A DNA stretch of 64,000 nt from Pyxidicoccus sp. MSG2 (GCF_026626705.1 NZ_JAPNKC010000001.1:5084001-5148000), one strand, 5' to 3'; shown: positions 43,801 through 52,067, counted from the first letter of the stretch. The notes: generated from the letters alone by a model not told the origin. Made by a program: numbers and translations.

Positions 43801-46800
43801 CTACCTGCTGGACGCGCTGGGGCACGCCAACGTGGCGGTGCGCTCGTGGGCCGCGGACGGCCTGTCCCGCCTGGGCGACGCGCGCGCCCTGCCGGTGCTC
43901 ACCGGCAACCTGCGCAATGACCACCTGCCGATTCGGCTCGGCGCCATCCTCTCCTTCGCGGCCCTGGGCCCCGACGGCGACGGTGGCCTGCTGCACGGCC
44001 TGGAGGACCGCGCCCGCGAGGTGCAGGAGATGGTGTTCGCCATCGTCCTTGCCCGGGACTTGCGCGCCAACCGCCGGGGCGAGCCGCCCGACCTGCTCAC
44101 CAGCGCCCTCTCCAGCGGCAGGCCGGAGGTGCGCTACGCCGCGGCCCGCGCGCTGGAATTGCGCACGGAGGCGGACGCGTCGCGCGGCCACCTGGTGGAG
44201 GCCCTGCTGCCGCCGCGCCCGGAGAAGGCCGGCGACATGAAGGAGTGGCCCGCCGAGGAGGACCGCGCCAAGCGCATGGTCGGCCTCGCCGAGGCCCTCT
44301 CCAGCGACCAGCCCGAGCAGCGCTACGCGGCGGCCCAGGTGCTGCTGCTGCGCAACAAGCCGCTCGACTACTTCCGCGAGGCGCAGAAGGTGGCCCGCCC
44401 GCGCACGCTGGAGGCCCCGTGGAAGCCGGAGACGGCGCCCACCACCTCGCCCGTGTCGGCCACGCCCGCGAAGAGCTGGCTGCGGCGCCTCTTCTCGGCG
44501 GTGAAGCCGGGAGTGCCGGGCGCCTCGCCCGAGGCGGCCACCAGCGCGGAGCGGCAGCACCTGCGCCGGCTCGCCTTCGGCGCCTACGTGGGCCTGCTGC
44601 GGCAGGTGTCCGCGGGCGACGACGAGGGCCACCGCGTGCGCCGCGACGCCGTGGACCGCGTGGTGAAGCTCACGCAGGAGGGCTACGCCGGCACCCCCGC
44701 CGCCGTGGCCGCCCTGCTGCGCGCCCTGGAAGACCCGCACCAGCTCGTCCGCAAGGCGGCGCTCGCGGGACTCAAGGAGCTGTACCCCGCCGGCAGCGAC
44801 GAGCCGCTGTCGCTCGCCCTGGCCTCGCTGTCCCCGGACGTGGCCCGCGCCGCGCTGGATGAGCTGACGGAGCGAGGCGACGTCGCGAAGCCGCGCATCG
44901 CCGCCGCGCTCAACTCGCCGCTGGCGGACGTGCGCCGCTACGCCTTCGAGCTGCTGGAGAAGCTCAGCCCGCCCGGCAGCCTGGAGCCGCTGCTGGCCGC
45001 GCTGGGCAGCGAGCACGCGGACCTGCGCGTCGGGGTGATTGAGCGGCTGGCCGGTGCCAACGACTCGCGCGTCACCGAGGCGCTGGGCCGGGCCATGGCC
45101 AGCGAGCACGAGGATTTGCGCCTGCGCGCCTCGGAGCTGCTGGCGTGGCGCGGGGATGACCGCGCGGTGGAGGTGCTCGCCGCCTTCCTGCGCTCGGAGA
45201 ACGTGGCCGCCGCGAAGCGCTCGGTGGAGGCCCTGGCCCGGCTGGCCACGCCCGCCGCCGTGGGCGCCCTGGCCGCTCGGCTCGCGGCCGCTCCGGACGC
45301 CAACGAGCGGCAGCGACTGGTGGTGGCGCTCGGCAACACGCACCGCGCGGAGGCCCTGGACGTGCTGGCCCGCCGCTGCCTGGAGGACGAGTCCGCCGCC
45401 GTGCGCGCCGCCTGCGTCACCGCCGCGATGAACGTGGCCGGCGTGGACGTGAAGAAGCGCGACGCGGCGCTGGCCGTGCGCTTCCTGCGCCAGGCGGTGA
45501 AGAGCCAGGACGCGGCGGTGCGGCAGGCCGCCGTGAAGGAGCTGGAGCACGGCGCCGAGGCCGGCCAGTCCGAGGTGCTGGTGGGCCTCTTCGCCGACCG
45601 CGACGTCACCGTGCGCGCGGAAGCGGTGGCCCGCTACGCGAAGCGCGTCATCGAGCACGGCGCCAGCGTGGAGCCCCTGGAGGAGGTGCTGCGCGGCGGC
45701 GCCCGCGAGCTGATGCTGCCCGCCGCCGAGGGCGTGGCGCACCAGGGCCGTGCCAGCGCGCTGCGGCCCCTGCTCCTGTACGCCCGCGCCGGCGAGGACG
45801 GGCAGCGCGAGCGCGCCCTGCTGGCCCTGGGCACGCTGGGCGACGCGCGCGCCCTCTCCGAGCTGGAGACGGTGGCCGCGGGTGGCACGCCGGAGGCTCC
45901 GACCGAGCCCTCCATGGTGGCCGCCGCGATTGAGGGCCTGGGCCGCCTCGCCGCGAAGCTGCCGGACGGAGAGGACCGCCGCCGCGTCGAGGAGAAGGTG
46001 GAGACCGTCGCCGTCGAGGGCACCTCCCTGGACCTGCAGCAGGCCGGCATCCGGGGTCTGCGCGCCATCGGCGGTGAGCGGGCTCGCGTGAAGCTGGAGG
46101 CGCTGCTCGGCGACCCGGACACGGACACGGACGTACGGACCACGGCGGCGCAGGAACTGGCGAAGCTGAAGGACCCGGAGGCGGAGACCGCCCTCGCCCT
46201 CGCGCTGGACGACGACGAGGAGGACGTGCGCAAGGAGGCGCGCAAGGCGCTCGACGTGCTCTTCCCGAACGAGCGCACGCGGGTGGAGTTCCACGCCGTG
46301 GCCAGCCGCTACTCGGACGTCTCCGAGCCGGCGGCCGCGTACCTCTCCGACGAGGGCGACCCGGCGCTGCTGGTGCCCCGACTGGCCACGCTCTCCAACG
46401 TGGCCCTGCGCCTGAGGCTGCGGCGGGGGCTCGCCCGGCGCGGCGCCCTGCCCGTGCCCGAAACGGTGGCGCTGCTCGGAAACGACAAGCCGGAGGCCCG
46501 CGAAGAGGCGGCGTCCCTGGTGGGCACGTGGACGGGTGAGGCGCGAGAGACGGGCAAGGTGGACGTGGCCGCGGTGTCCCGCGCGGTGGTGACGGCCGAG
46601 CGCCGCACCGCCACCGAGTGGGCCGCGGCGCCCGCGCCCAGGCGCAAGCCGCTGTCCGCCGCGTGGGAGCGGCTCCTGTGGGCCGGCTCCCGCCTGGGGG
46701 CCTCCACCCTCTTCGACTCCGCGCGCACCATCCTCCAGGGTGGTGAGGCCGGAGCCCCCGCCCGCGTCCGGCAGGAGGCCGCGCGCGTCCTCGGTCGGCT

Positions 46801-47314
46801 GGGCACGCCAGGCGGCACGCTCCAGTCCGCCGCCGTGCTCTCCGACAAGGAGCGCACCGCCGCGGCGGAGACCCTCCGCGCTGCGCTGAGCGACCCGGAC
46901 GCCCAGGTGCGCGCCGCGGCGGCTGCCGCGCTGGCGAAGCTCGCCCCCGAGCGCGCCACCACGTGGGCGCTGGAGGTGAAGCCCTTCGACCCGGTGGCCC
47001 TGGGCCCCACGGGTGTGAAGCCGACGCCGGACGCGCTCACCACCTCCGAGGGCCGCCGCCTCACCGTGCCCGCGCTGCTGGGTACGAAGGCCGTGGAGCC
47101 GCTGCTGGCCCTGGCCCGGAGCACGAAGGCCGACGTGAAGCAGGACGCCTGGGCCGCGCTGGGCCGGGCGGGTGGTGACGACGCGGCGAAGCTGCTGCAC
47201 GATGCCGCCTTCGACAACTCGCAACCCGTGGACGTGCGCAAGGCCGCATGGCGCGCCCACAAACGTGCACGCCGCGCCGCCGAGCGCACCCGGAAGGAAG
47301 GGACTCCGTCGTGA
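40805..47314 (+). CDS. 2169-residue WD40 plus HEAT/ARM-repeat protein, partner of the retron
   Basis: ATG 40805 follows aaggagcgtc. Residues ~1-330 are a beta-propeller with WD-type blade ends (GTVRAWDW, GKLRIWYL, GKVKAWRL). Residues ~345-2150 are continuous HEAT/ARM-like helical pairs, recognisable by recurring phrases such as DPDAEVRxAAxxAL and LGDxRALxxL. No catalytic motif, signal peptide or membrane helix is seen, so it is a cytoplasmic scaffold or sensor. Its stop overlaps the GTG start of the SWIM-domain gene (GTGA), and the retron follows, all on one strand. From memory, a published retron classification includes a type built from an ARM/HEAT protein, a winged-helix SWIM protein and the RT, which this locus would match. 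Confidence 0.85.
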   Translation: MPVLAIGNIEKVRALAANARVLLLGGARASASSRVTAYEPGSNKVLWSTELPSAVLALALSGERWAAAGADGTLHFGTLSDGKTPFQLHGVHPGGATALASSADGKKLFSAGLDGTVRAWDWESTRKLNEWKASPQPLRAVAVDPSGTYVACGGDDGVVRSFTVATGARRDMPGHEGAVRALTFTPRDGRLVSGGDDGKLRIWYLVGAVEFEVRGDKDSGHAGSVLALLFPPTPAAEPGGDEPADRIWSAGSDGKVKAWRLDERRKPRTLEVGSKAVNALTFVPAQGRQAKSTLGSVFAAGEDRRTHRYGVAVDGKPGDDHDSYQHGFDLLTESLKAGRPKREASVREAAALDEAEALDFVLQVLGSDKEAEVRRLAAQELAAKGRTAARPKLRERLNDDHPMVRKAALAALQTLETESPLAAPRAALDSRFADIRVSGLETLALLGGTSPLVPGLIAGKLADGEAAVGLAALDALTEVTPGGSTEPLRTAFERGPAHLKVEVLIRAAGAGLLGHAQLQPLAARALDDSDTDVRRVAFTVRVLERRALAHALESRDEDFARATRDVARRIAQRARRAQGVAANAPLTDAEVQAARDALPAQGTVGGALVESDLEPLLAAMACRTADTAVRGARGLAQLGDGRALGALLQLSREPESAIRRQAATSLQALQDARARERLVWMLDDADADVRAAALDAVVALDVEAPLSAAEAALRSGHEDVRVRGLDRLVKLGTATQGAEPLLGDALEDESAKVRGEAFRTLWAWNEKVPEKALDRALSGRFPDLRNRAVEVLSQRGTEGWALERLRKSVEDRDAGVATAAYEAWVKLAGKEKPEPHLAALASTHAALRIAGAKGSVHAPVETLRSPLLKLVQDENVDVAVAALEALDKLVPNENGPLLAGIASAALYVRVRAAELLAPRGAEDIIEPMRVLITDKDLERLYPPAFLNPLRYRASRALASLGSRRLLNFFATVLVPHELSDIQEQGARGLATASRRGDEGYLLDALGHANVAVRSWAADGLSRLGDARALPVLTGNLRNDHLPIRLGAILSFAALGPDGDGGLLHGLEDRAREVQEMVFAIVLARDLRANRRGEPPDLLTSALSSGRPEVRYAAARALELRTEADASRGHLVEALLPPRPEKAGDMKEWPAEEDRAKRMVGLAEALSSDQPEQRYAAAQVLLLRNKPLDYFREAQKVARPRTLEAPWKPETAPTTSPVSATPAKSWLRRLFSAVKPGVPGASPEAATSAERQHLRRLAFGAYVGLLRQVSAGDDEGHRVRRDAVDRVVKLTQEGYAGTPAAVAALLRALEDPHQLVRKAALAGLKELYPAGSDEPLSLALASLSPDVARAALDELTERGDVAKPRIAAALNSPLADVRRYAFELLEKLSPPGSLEPLLAALGSEHADLRVGVIERLAGANDSRVTEALGRAMASEHEDLRLRASELLAWRGDDRAVEVLAAFLRSENVAAAKRSVEALARLATPAAVGALAARLAAAPDANERQRLVVALGNTHRAEALDVLARRCLEDESAAVRAACVTAAMNVAGVDVKKRDAALAVRFLRQAVKSQDAAVRQAAVKELEHGAEAGQSEVLVGLFADRDVTVRAEAVARYAKRVIEHGASVEPLEEVLRGGARELMLPAAEGVAHQGRASALRPLLLYARAGEDGQRERALLALGTLGDARALSELETVAAGGTPEAPTEPSMVAAAIEGLGRLAAKLPDGEDRRRVEEKVETVAVEGTSLDLQQAGIRGLRAIGGERARVKLEALLGDPDTDTDVRTTAAQELAKLKDPEAETALALALDDDEEDVRKEARKALDVLFPNERTRVEFHAVASRYSDVSEPAAAYLSDEGDPALLVPRLATLSNVALRLRLRRGLARRGALPVPETVALLGNDKPEAREEAASLVGTWTGEARETGKVDVAAVSRAVVTAERRTATEWAAAPAPRRKPLSAAWERLLWAGSRLGASTLFDSARTILQGGEAGAPARVRQEAARVLGRLGTPGGTLQSAAVLSDKERTAAAETLRAALSDPDAQVRAAAAAALAKLAPERATTWALEVKPFDPVALGPTGVKPTPDALTTSEGRRLTVPALLGTKAVEPLLALARSTKADVKQDAWAALGRAGGDDAAKLLHDAAFDNSQPVDVRKAAWRAHKRARRAAERTRKEGTPS

Positions 47315-49149
47315 CGACCGCCACCCGTCATCCCGTCGAGCTGCGCTACGCCACCGCGAGCGACGTGGAGGCCGCGCCGGACGCCTCGCGCGTGCTGCTC
47401 TCCCTGGAGGGCTCGCGCGGCACCGTGGGCGTGCGCGGCCGCGTGAAGGACTCCGCCCTCTTCCGCGACGCGCTCGCCGCCACCTTCGGCATCCTCTCCT
47501 CGGACTTGCGCTACCGGGGCAAGGACCGCACCGCGTACCTCGCGTACCTCATGAAGCAGGGGAAGCGGGCCAGCGCGCAAATCTGGGAGGCGCAGAAGGC
47601 CTTCCTCGACAACGCGCTGGAGGGTGAGGAGAAGAAGGACGCGGTGCTGGACCCCGTCCTCACCGTGGACCCGGACAGCGTGTCGCTCGAGGTCTTCTCC
47701 CGCGACGAGAGCGCCTACGCGCGCCTGTCCTTCGACAACGCCCTCTTCGACGGCCGCGAGGCCGCGCACGGCTCCACCTTCCTGGACGTGCCCCCGGAGC
47801 TGCCCGCCCGCCTCGACCGGCTGCGCACCTACGTGCCCGTGTCGCTGGAGGCCCACGTCGCCCTGCCCGCGCGTCCCTCGCAGCCCGCGCGTGAGCCGCG
47901 CAACGTGGAGGTACCGCACGCGTGGCTGCGCGGCTTCCTCCAGGTGCAGTCCGCCGCCACGCTGCCGGCGAGCACCTGCCAGCTTGCGCCCGTGGACCTC
48001 TACAACCTCCTCTTCGCGCTGCGCACCCGCAAGGCGAAGAAGGCCCCGCGCGCGCTGCGCTTCGAGCTCGTCCCCGGCGCCCCGCCCCGGCTGGTGCTGG
48101 AGCCGTGGGAGCTGGTGCTGGAGGCCCACGGCGGCACGTACACGGGCAGCGCCCCCGCGGTGGTGCGCACCTTCGGCCGCCAGCGCCTCGCCGCGCTCGC
48201 GCGCCTGCTGCCCCATGCGCACTCGGTGCGGGTGCAGCTCCTGGGGCCCGGCCTGCCGGTGTTCTGGGTCATCGACATGGGCGCGGCCACGCTGACGCTC
48301 GGCCTCACGGGCTGGACGGAGAGCGGCTGGTCCTCCGCCGCCGCCTTCGACGCCCTCATGCCCCGCGCGGTGCCGGACGGGCTCGCGGAGAAGCTGCGCA
48401 ACCGGCTGCGCGCGGAAGGGCCTCTGTCCTTCGAGACGCTCGTCGCCAACGCCGGCGCGCCCAAGGAATCCGTGCGCGCCGCGCTCCAGTTGGAGTGCCT
48501 GCGCGGGCGCGTCCTCTTCGACGTGGCCCGGGGCGAGTACCGCCCGCGCGAGCTGATGCCCACCCCGGTGGACGAGGCCGTCATCCGCTACGGCAGCGAG
48601 CTCGAGGCGCGCGCCCACCGCCTGCTGGAAGGCGCGGGCGAGGTGAAGCTGACCAAGGTGCACGAAGTCGTGGGCGAAGGCACCCGCATCCACGGCGAAG
48701 TGGTGGACCGCGAGGCCGTGCGCAGCTTCTTCCCCAGCTTCATGCTGGACGTGGAGGGCCGCCTGCGCGAGGCCAACTGCGGCTGCCCGCACCACCGCCG
48801 CTCCGGCGTTCGCGAGGGCCCCTGCGAGCACCTGCTCGCGCTGCGCCTGGCGTACTCTCGCCGCCGCGCGGAGGAGGAGGCGCTTCGCCAGACGCCGGAG
48901 GGCCGCAAGCTCATCCGCGCGGAGACGCGTTCCTACGTGCGCCGCGACGCGGAGAGTGGCCTCGAAACCGTGTACCGCGTGTCCCTGGACGGGCAGGTGG
49001 TGGCGGTGGAGTGGGGCCCGCGCACTGGCGAGTCGCGTCACCAGCGGCTCTGGTTCGACTCGGATGCAGAGGCGCGCGGGGCCTATTTCTCGCGCCTGGA
49101 GAAGTTGGCGGCTGAAGGCTACATCGACGCGGCCTCGGCCTTGGTGTAA
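47311..49149 (+). CDS. Winged-helix / SWIM zinc finger / WGR-like protein, partner of the retron
   Basis: GTG 47311 is chosen over an in-frame ATG 63 bp upstream because ggaaggaaggga lies 8 nt before it and it overlaps the previous stop by GTGA. 612 residues. Residues ~357-415 look like a winged helix (LRNRLRAEGPLSFETLVANAG, RGRVLFDVARGEYRP). A SWIM finger CxCxnCxH is formed by Cys490, Cys492, Cys505 and His507 (ANCGCPHH, GPCEHLLAL). The last ~70 residues resemble a WGR domain (VAVEWGPRTGESRHQ, then YFSRLEKLAAEGYID). All three are nucleic-acid or protein binding modules, so it probably recognises DNA, RNA or the msDNA itself. It ends 76 bp before the predicted retron RNA. Confidence 0.85.
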   Translation: MTTATRHPVELRYATASDVEAAPDASRVLLSLEGSRGTVGVRGRVKDSALFRDALAATFGILSSDLRYRGKDRTAYLAYLMKQGKRASAQIWEAQKAFLDNALEGEEKKDAVLDPVLTVDPDSVSLEVFSRDESAYARLSFDNALFDGREAAHGSTFLDVPPELPARLDRLRTYVPVSLEAHVALPARPSQPAREPRNVEVPHAWLRGFLQVQSAATLPASTCQLAPVDLYNLLFALRTRKAKKAPRALRFELVPGAPPRLVLEPWELVLEAHGGTYTGSAPAVVRTFGRQRLAALARLLPHAHSVRVQLLGPGLPVFWVIDMGAATLTLGLTGWTESGWSSAAAFDALMPRAVPDGLAEKLRNRLRAEGPLSFETLVANAGAPKESVRAALQLECLRGRVLFDVARGEYRPRELMPTPVDEAVIRYGSELEARAHRLLEGAGEVKLTKVHEVVGEGTRIHGEVVDREAVRSFFPSFMLDVEGRLREANCGCPHHRRSGVREGPCEHLLALRLAYSRRRAEEEALRQTPEGRKLIRAETRSYVRRDAESGLETVYRVSLDGQVVAVEWGPRTGESRHQRLWFDSDAEARGAYFSRLEKLAAEGYIDAASALV

Positions 49150-49228
49150 ACCCCCTATTCACGGCCCGGCTGCCTCAGCGGCGGCCGGCAGGACTGGAGC
49201 GACGGAACGACGACGAGATGCGCTTCAC

Positions 49229-49248
49229 GCGCGAGCAGCCGAGAGAGG
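49229..49248 (+). repeat. Retron a2 inverted repeat
   Basis: gcgcgagcagccgagagagg. Pairs with a1 at 49490-49509 (18 of 20). Weaker complementarity continues outward on both sides. Confidence 0.8.
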
Positions 49249-49352
49249 TCTGGAGTGCATCAGCCTGAGCGCCTCGAGCGCGGGAGCGGTGTTGCGCCGC
49301 TCCGGTTGGAATGCAGGACACTCTCCGCAAGGTAGCCTGTTCTTGGCTCTCT

Positions 49353-49438
49353 CACTCCTAGGCACTGCGCCCGGGGTGGGTAGCTGAGCCAACGACGCGA
49401 ACGCCGTTTACCCACCCCGGGCGCAGTGCCTAGGAGTG
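49353..49438 (+). repeat. msd hairpin, 30-bp perfect inverted repeat with 26-nt loop
   Basis: The left arm starts cactcctaggcactgcgccc; the right arm ends gggcgcagtgcctaggagtg. There is no mismatch over 30 bp. The loop is 49383-49408. Such a stem in msd is the hallmark of myxobacterial retron msDNA. Confidence 0.92.
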
Positions 49439-49489
49439 GAGAGCCGGTGAGGCTACCGTGCCCCAGGTAAGATGGTGGTGCTTTCCCGG

Positions 49490-49509
49490 CCTCCCTCGAC
49501 TGCTCGCGC
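49490..49509 (+). repeat. Retron a1 inverted repeat
   Basis: cctccctcgactgctcgcgc. The inverse complement matches a2 with two mismatches. It marks the 3' side of msd. Confidence 0.8.
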
Positions 49510-49551
49510 CACGTCCCGTCCGATGCCGCCGCGCCCGCCCAAGGTGCTGAC

Positions 49552-51003
49552 ATGACCGCCAGGCTGGAGTCGTTCGTCCCCGCAGCTTCGCCGCAGGCCG
49601 TCCCCACCCCCGCGCCCTCGGCCCCCGCCGCCAACGCCGTCTCCCAGCGCGAGGTCCGCCGCGCCGCCCACGAGGCGCTCCTCCTTCGCGCCAAGGCGAT
49701 TGAAGAGTCCGGCGGCGCCGACTCCTGGGTACAGAGCCAGCTCGTCTCCAAGGGCATCGCCGTCAGCGACCTCGACTTCTCCAAGGCGTCGGAGAAGGAG
49801 AAGACGGCCTGGAAGGAGAAGAAGAAGGCCGAGGCCACCGAGCGCCGCGCCCTGGAGCGCCAGGCCCACGAGGCGTGGAAGGCCACCCACGTCGGCCACC
49901 TGGGCGCGGGCGTGCACTGGGAAGAGGACGCCGGAGCCGACAAGTTCGACGTCGCGGACCGCGAGGAGCGCGCGAAGGCGAACGGCCTGGCGGAGCTGGG
50001 CTCGGCGGAGGCGCTGGCGAAGGCGCTGGGGCTGAGCGTGTCCAAGCTGCGCTGGTTCGCGTTCCACCGCGAGGTGGACACGGCCACGCACTACATCAGC
50101 TGGAAGATTCCGAAGCGCGACGGCGGCTCGCGCACGATTACGTCACCCAAGCCGGAGCTGAAGGCAGCGCAGCGCTGGGTGCTGGCGAACGTGGTGGAGC
50201 GGCTGCCGGTGCACGGCGCGGCCCACGGCTTCATCGCGGGGCGCTCCATCCTCACCAACGCGCTGGCCCATGCCAGCGCGGACGTGGTGGTGAAGGTGGA
50301 CCTCAAGGACTTCTTCCCCTCCGTCACGTGGCGGCGGGTGAAGGGCCTGTTGCGCAAGGGCGGCCTGCCGGAGAACACCTCCACGCTGCTCGCGCTGATG
50401 GCCACCGAGGCCCCGCGCGAGGCGGTGGAGTTCCGCGGCAAGCTGCTGCACGTGGCGAAGGGCCCGCGCGCGCTGCCGCAGGGCGCGCCCACGTCACCGG
50501 GAATCACCAATGCGCTGTGCCTGCGCCTGGACAAGCGCCTCTCCGCGCTCGCGAAGCGGCTGGGCTTCGCGTACACGCGCTACGCGGATGACCTGACGTT
50601 CTCCTGGACGAAGGCGAAGCAGCCCAAGGCGAAGCGCTCCCAGCGTCCGCCGGTGGCGGTGCTGCTGTCGCGCGTACAGACGGTGGTGGAGGGCGAGGGC
50701 TTCCGCCTGCACCCGGACAAGACGCGCGTGGCGCGCAAGGGCACGCGGCAGCGGGTGACGGGTCTGGTGGTGAATGAGGCGAAGGCAGGCCAGCCCGCGG
50801 CGCGAGTCCCGCGCGACGTGGTGCGCCGGCTGCGCGCCGCCATCCACAACCGCGTGAAGGGCAAGCCGGCCCGTGAGGGCGAGTCGCTGGACCAGCTCAA
50901 GGGCATGGCCGCCTTCATCCACATGACGGACCCGGCGAAGGGCCGCGCCTTCATGGAGCAGCTGTCGAAGCTGCAGGAGAAGGAGCCCGCCCCGGCGGCG
51001 TGA
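49552..51003 (+). CDS. Retron reverse transcriptase (Mx162/Sa163 type)
   Basis: 483 residues from ATG 49552. The first ~150 residues are a charged helical extension without RT motifs, as in the known ~485-residue Mx162 enzyme. The RT domain follows: SRTITSPKPELKAAQRWV (motif 0/1), the retron-specific NAxxH as NALAH (236-240), VDLKDFFPSV (catalytic Asp), LPQGAPTSP, YADDLTFSW (344-352) with the two catalytic Asp, and the retron VTG motif in QRVTGLVVN (402-404). It makes branched RNA-linked ssDNA from the upstream msr-msd transcript. The gene follows the HEAT and WH-SWIM genes on the same strand. Bacterial retrons studied so far act in phage defence with partner proteins. Confidence 0.95.
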   Translation: MTARLESFVPAASPQAVPTPAPSAPAANAVSQREVRRAAHEALLLRAKAIEESGGADSWVQSQLVSKGIAVSDLDFSKASEKEKTAWKEKKKAEATERRALERQAHEAWKATHVGHLGAGVHWEEDAGADKFDVADREERAKANGLAELGSAEALAKALGLSVSKLRWFAFHREVDTATHYISWKIPKRDGGSRTITSPKPELKAAQRWVLANVVERLPVHGAAHGFIAGRSILTNALAHASADVVVKVDLKDFFPSVTWRRVKGLLRKGGLPENTSTLLALMATEAPREAVEFRGKLLHVAKGPRALPQGAPTSPGITNALCLRLDKRLSALAKRLGFAYTRYADDLTFSWTKAKQPKAKRSQRPPVAVLLSRVQTVVEGEGFRLHPDKTRVARKGTRQRVTGLVVNEAKAGQPAARVPRDVVRRLRAAIHNRVKGKPAREGESLDQLKGMAAFIHMTDPAKGRAFMEQLSKLQEKEPAPAA

Positions 51004-51006
51004 CGC

Positions 51007-51918
51007 TCACGGCGCTGCCGGAGCCTCGGGCGCCTGGGGTACCTCGGGCGCCCTGGCAGGCAGCAGCGCCGCATCCAGGAAGGCCCGCAGCCTACGCGGG
51101 TACTCCACGGGCTCCGTCGCGGCGAAGTTCCCGTGCCCCGCGCCCTGAATCCGCCACGTCTGCGCGTACTCGCGGACCTTCGCGAACAGCTCATCCGCGA
51201 GCGGCTGTCCGGACTCCTCCGTCCCCATGACGATGAGGAGCGGGCGCGGGCGGATGCGCTCCACCGCGTCAATCGTCCGCACCTCTTCCAGCGCAATCCC
51301 GCGCCGCCAGAACGGCACCAGCGCGCCCGACTGCGACACGAAGCCGAAGCGCCGGAAGTCATACGCCGCCGCCAGCCATAGCGTGTTGAACGGGGACAGC
51401 AGCACCACCGCGCGCACCTTCGGGTCCTTCGCCGCCACCTCCGCCACCGCCGCGGACCCAATCGAGAAGCCGAGCGCCCCCACCCTCTCCGGGTCCACGT
51501 CCGGCTGCGCCCGCACGAAGTCCAGCGCGGCCCGCACGTCCAGCCGCTCCTTGTCGCCCCACGTGGACGTCGCGCCCTCGCTCTCGCCATGGGCGCGCAG
51601 GTCGAACAGCAGCACGCCATACCCCGCGGCCTTCAGGATGCGCGCCTCCGGCAGCAGGTCCGCGCGCGTCTGTGACAGGCCATGCGCCATCACCACCGCG
51701 GCGCCGTTGCGGGAAGGCACGTACCAGCCCCGCAGCACCAGCCCGTCAGCCGCCACCAGCCTCACGTCCCGGGCCTCCGCCAGGTCCGCGGGCTTCTCGG
51801 CCTTCGGCTTCGGGTAGTGGAAGTACCCCTCCGAGTGCCGCCACGCCCGCCCGAACACGGCCAGGGCAGCGAGCAGCCCCAGCGCCAGCACTCCACCCAC
51901 CAGCCACCGCCACTTCAT
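51007..51918 (-). CDS. Membrane-anchored alpha/beta hydrolase
   Basis: 303 residues. An N-terminal membrane helix (WLVGGVLALGLLAALAVFGRAW) is followed by an alpha/beta hydrolase domain: oxyanion region MAHGLSQTRAD, LFDLRAHGESEG, nucleophile elbow GFSIGS and a late His in GAGHGNF. Where the acid usually sits (LLIVxGxxD) the sequence is LLIVMGTEESG, so Glu may replace Asp. The domain is probably periplasmic. The family includes esterases and acyl-peptidases; the substrate is unknown. It converges on the retron RT gene with only 3 bp between the two stops, so no separate terminator fits there. Confidence 0.85.
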   Translation of the reverse strand: MKWRWLVGGVLALGLLAALAVFGRAWRHSEGYFHYPKPKAEKPADLAEARDVRLVAADGLVLRGWYVPSRNGAAVVMAHGLSQTRADLLPEARILKAAGYGVLLFDLRAHGESEGATSTWGDKERLDVRAALDFVRAQPDVDPERVGALGFSIGSAAVAEVAAKDPKVRAVVLLSPFNTLWLAAAYDFRRFGFVSQSGALVPFWRRGIALEEVRTIDAVERIRPRPLLIVMGTEESGQPLADELFAKVREYAQTWRIQGAGHGNFAATEPVEYPRRLRAFLDAALLPARAPEVPQAPEAPAAP

Positions 51919-52067
51919 GTCCGCCTGTCCTCCTCGAAGCGGCGCCCGGCCGCCTGTCCACTACCCGCCGGGGGGCTCACATCCGAGTCAGGTCAGCTTA
52001 CACTCGCTCTTCTTTTCACAGGGCCCCCCGGCCCTGTCGCACCAGGGATGCTGTGAGCTCGTCCAGG

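Larger units (their letters stand above)
49226..49509 (+). ncRNA. msr-msd: Retron msr-msd region (Mx162/Sa163-like)
   Basis: Elements in order: a2 repeat 49229-49248; msr with a 7-bp hairpin ggagcgg/ccgctcc (49283-49303); msd with a perfect 30-bp stem (49353-49382 with 49409-49438) and a 26-nt loop; outer stems ggctctc/gagagcc (49345-49351, 49439-49445) and ggtagcc/ggctacc (49331-49337, 49451-49457); and the a1 repeat 49490-49509, complementary to a2 at 18 of 20 positions. The retron RT follows 42 bp downstream. In this family the RT uses a G at the a2/msr border to prime branched msDNA synthesis; G45, G47 or G48 of 492xx are candidates. Transcript ends are inferred, not measured. Confidence 0.88.

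Noticed and set aside
41216..47260. A 2014-codon open frame antisense to the HEAT-repeat gene
   Set aside because: Very GC-rich sequence with few stops opens long antisense frames. Its translation is low-complexity Arg/Gly/His/Leu without domains, and it lies wholly opposite a gene with clear repeats.
49353..49438. The 30-bp hairpin read as an ordinary transcription terminator
   Set aside because: The stem is far longer than a terminator and has no T tract. It sits between matching a1/a2 repeats just upstream of a retron RT, so it is the msd.
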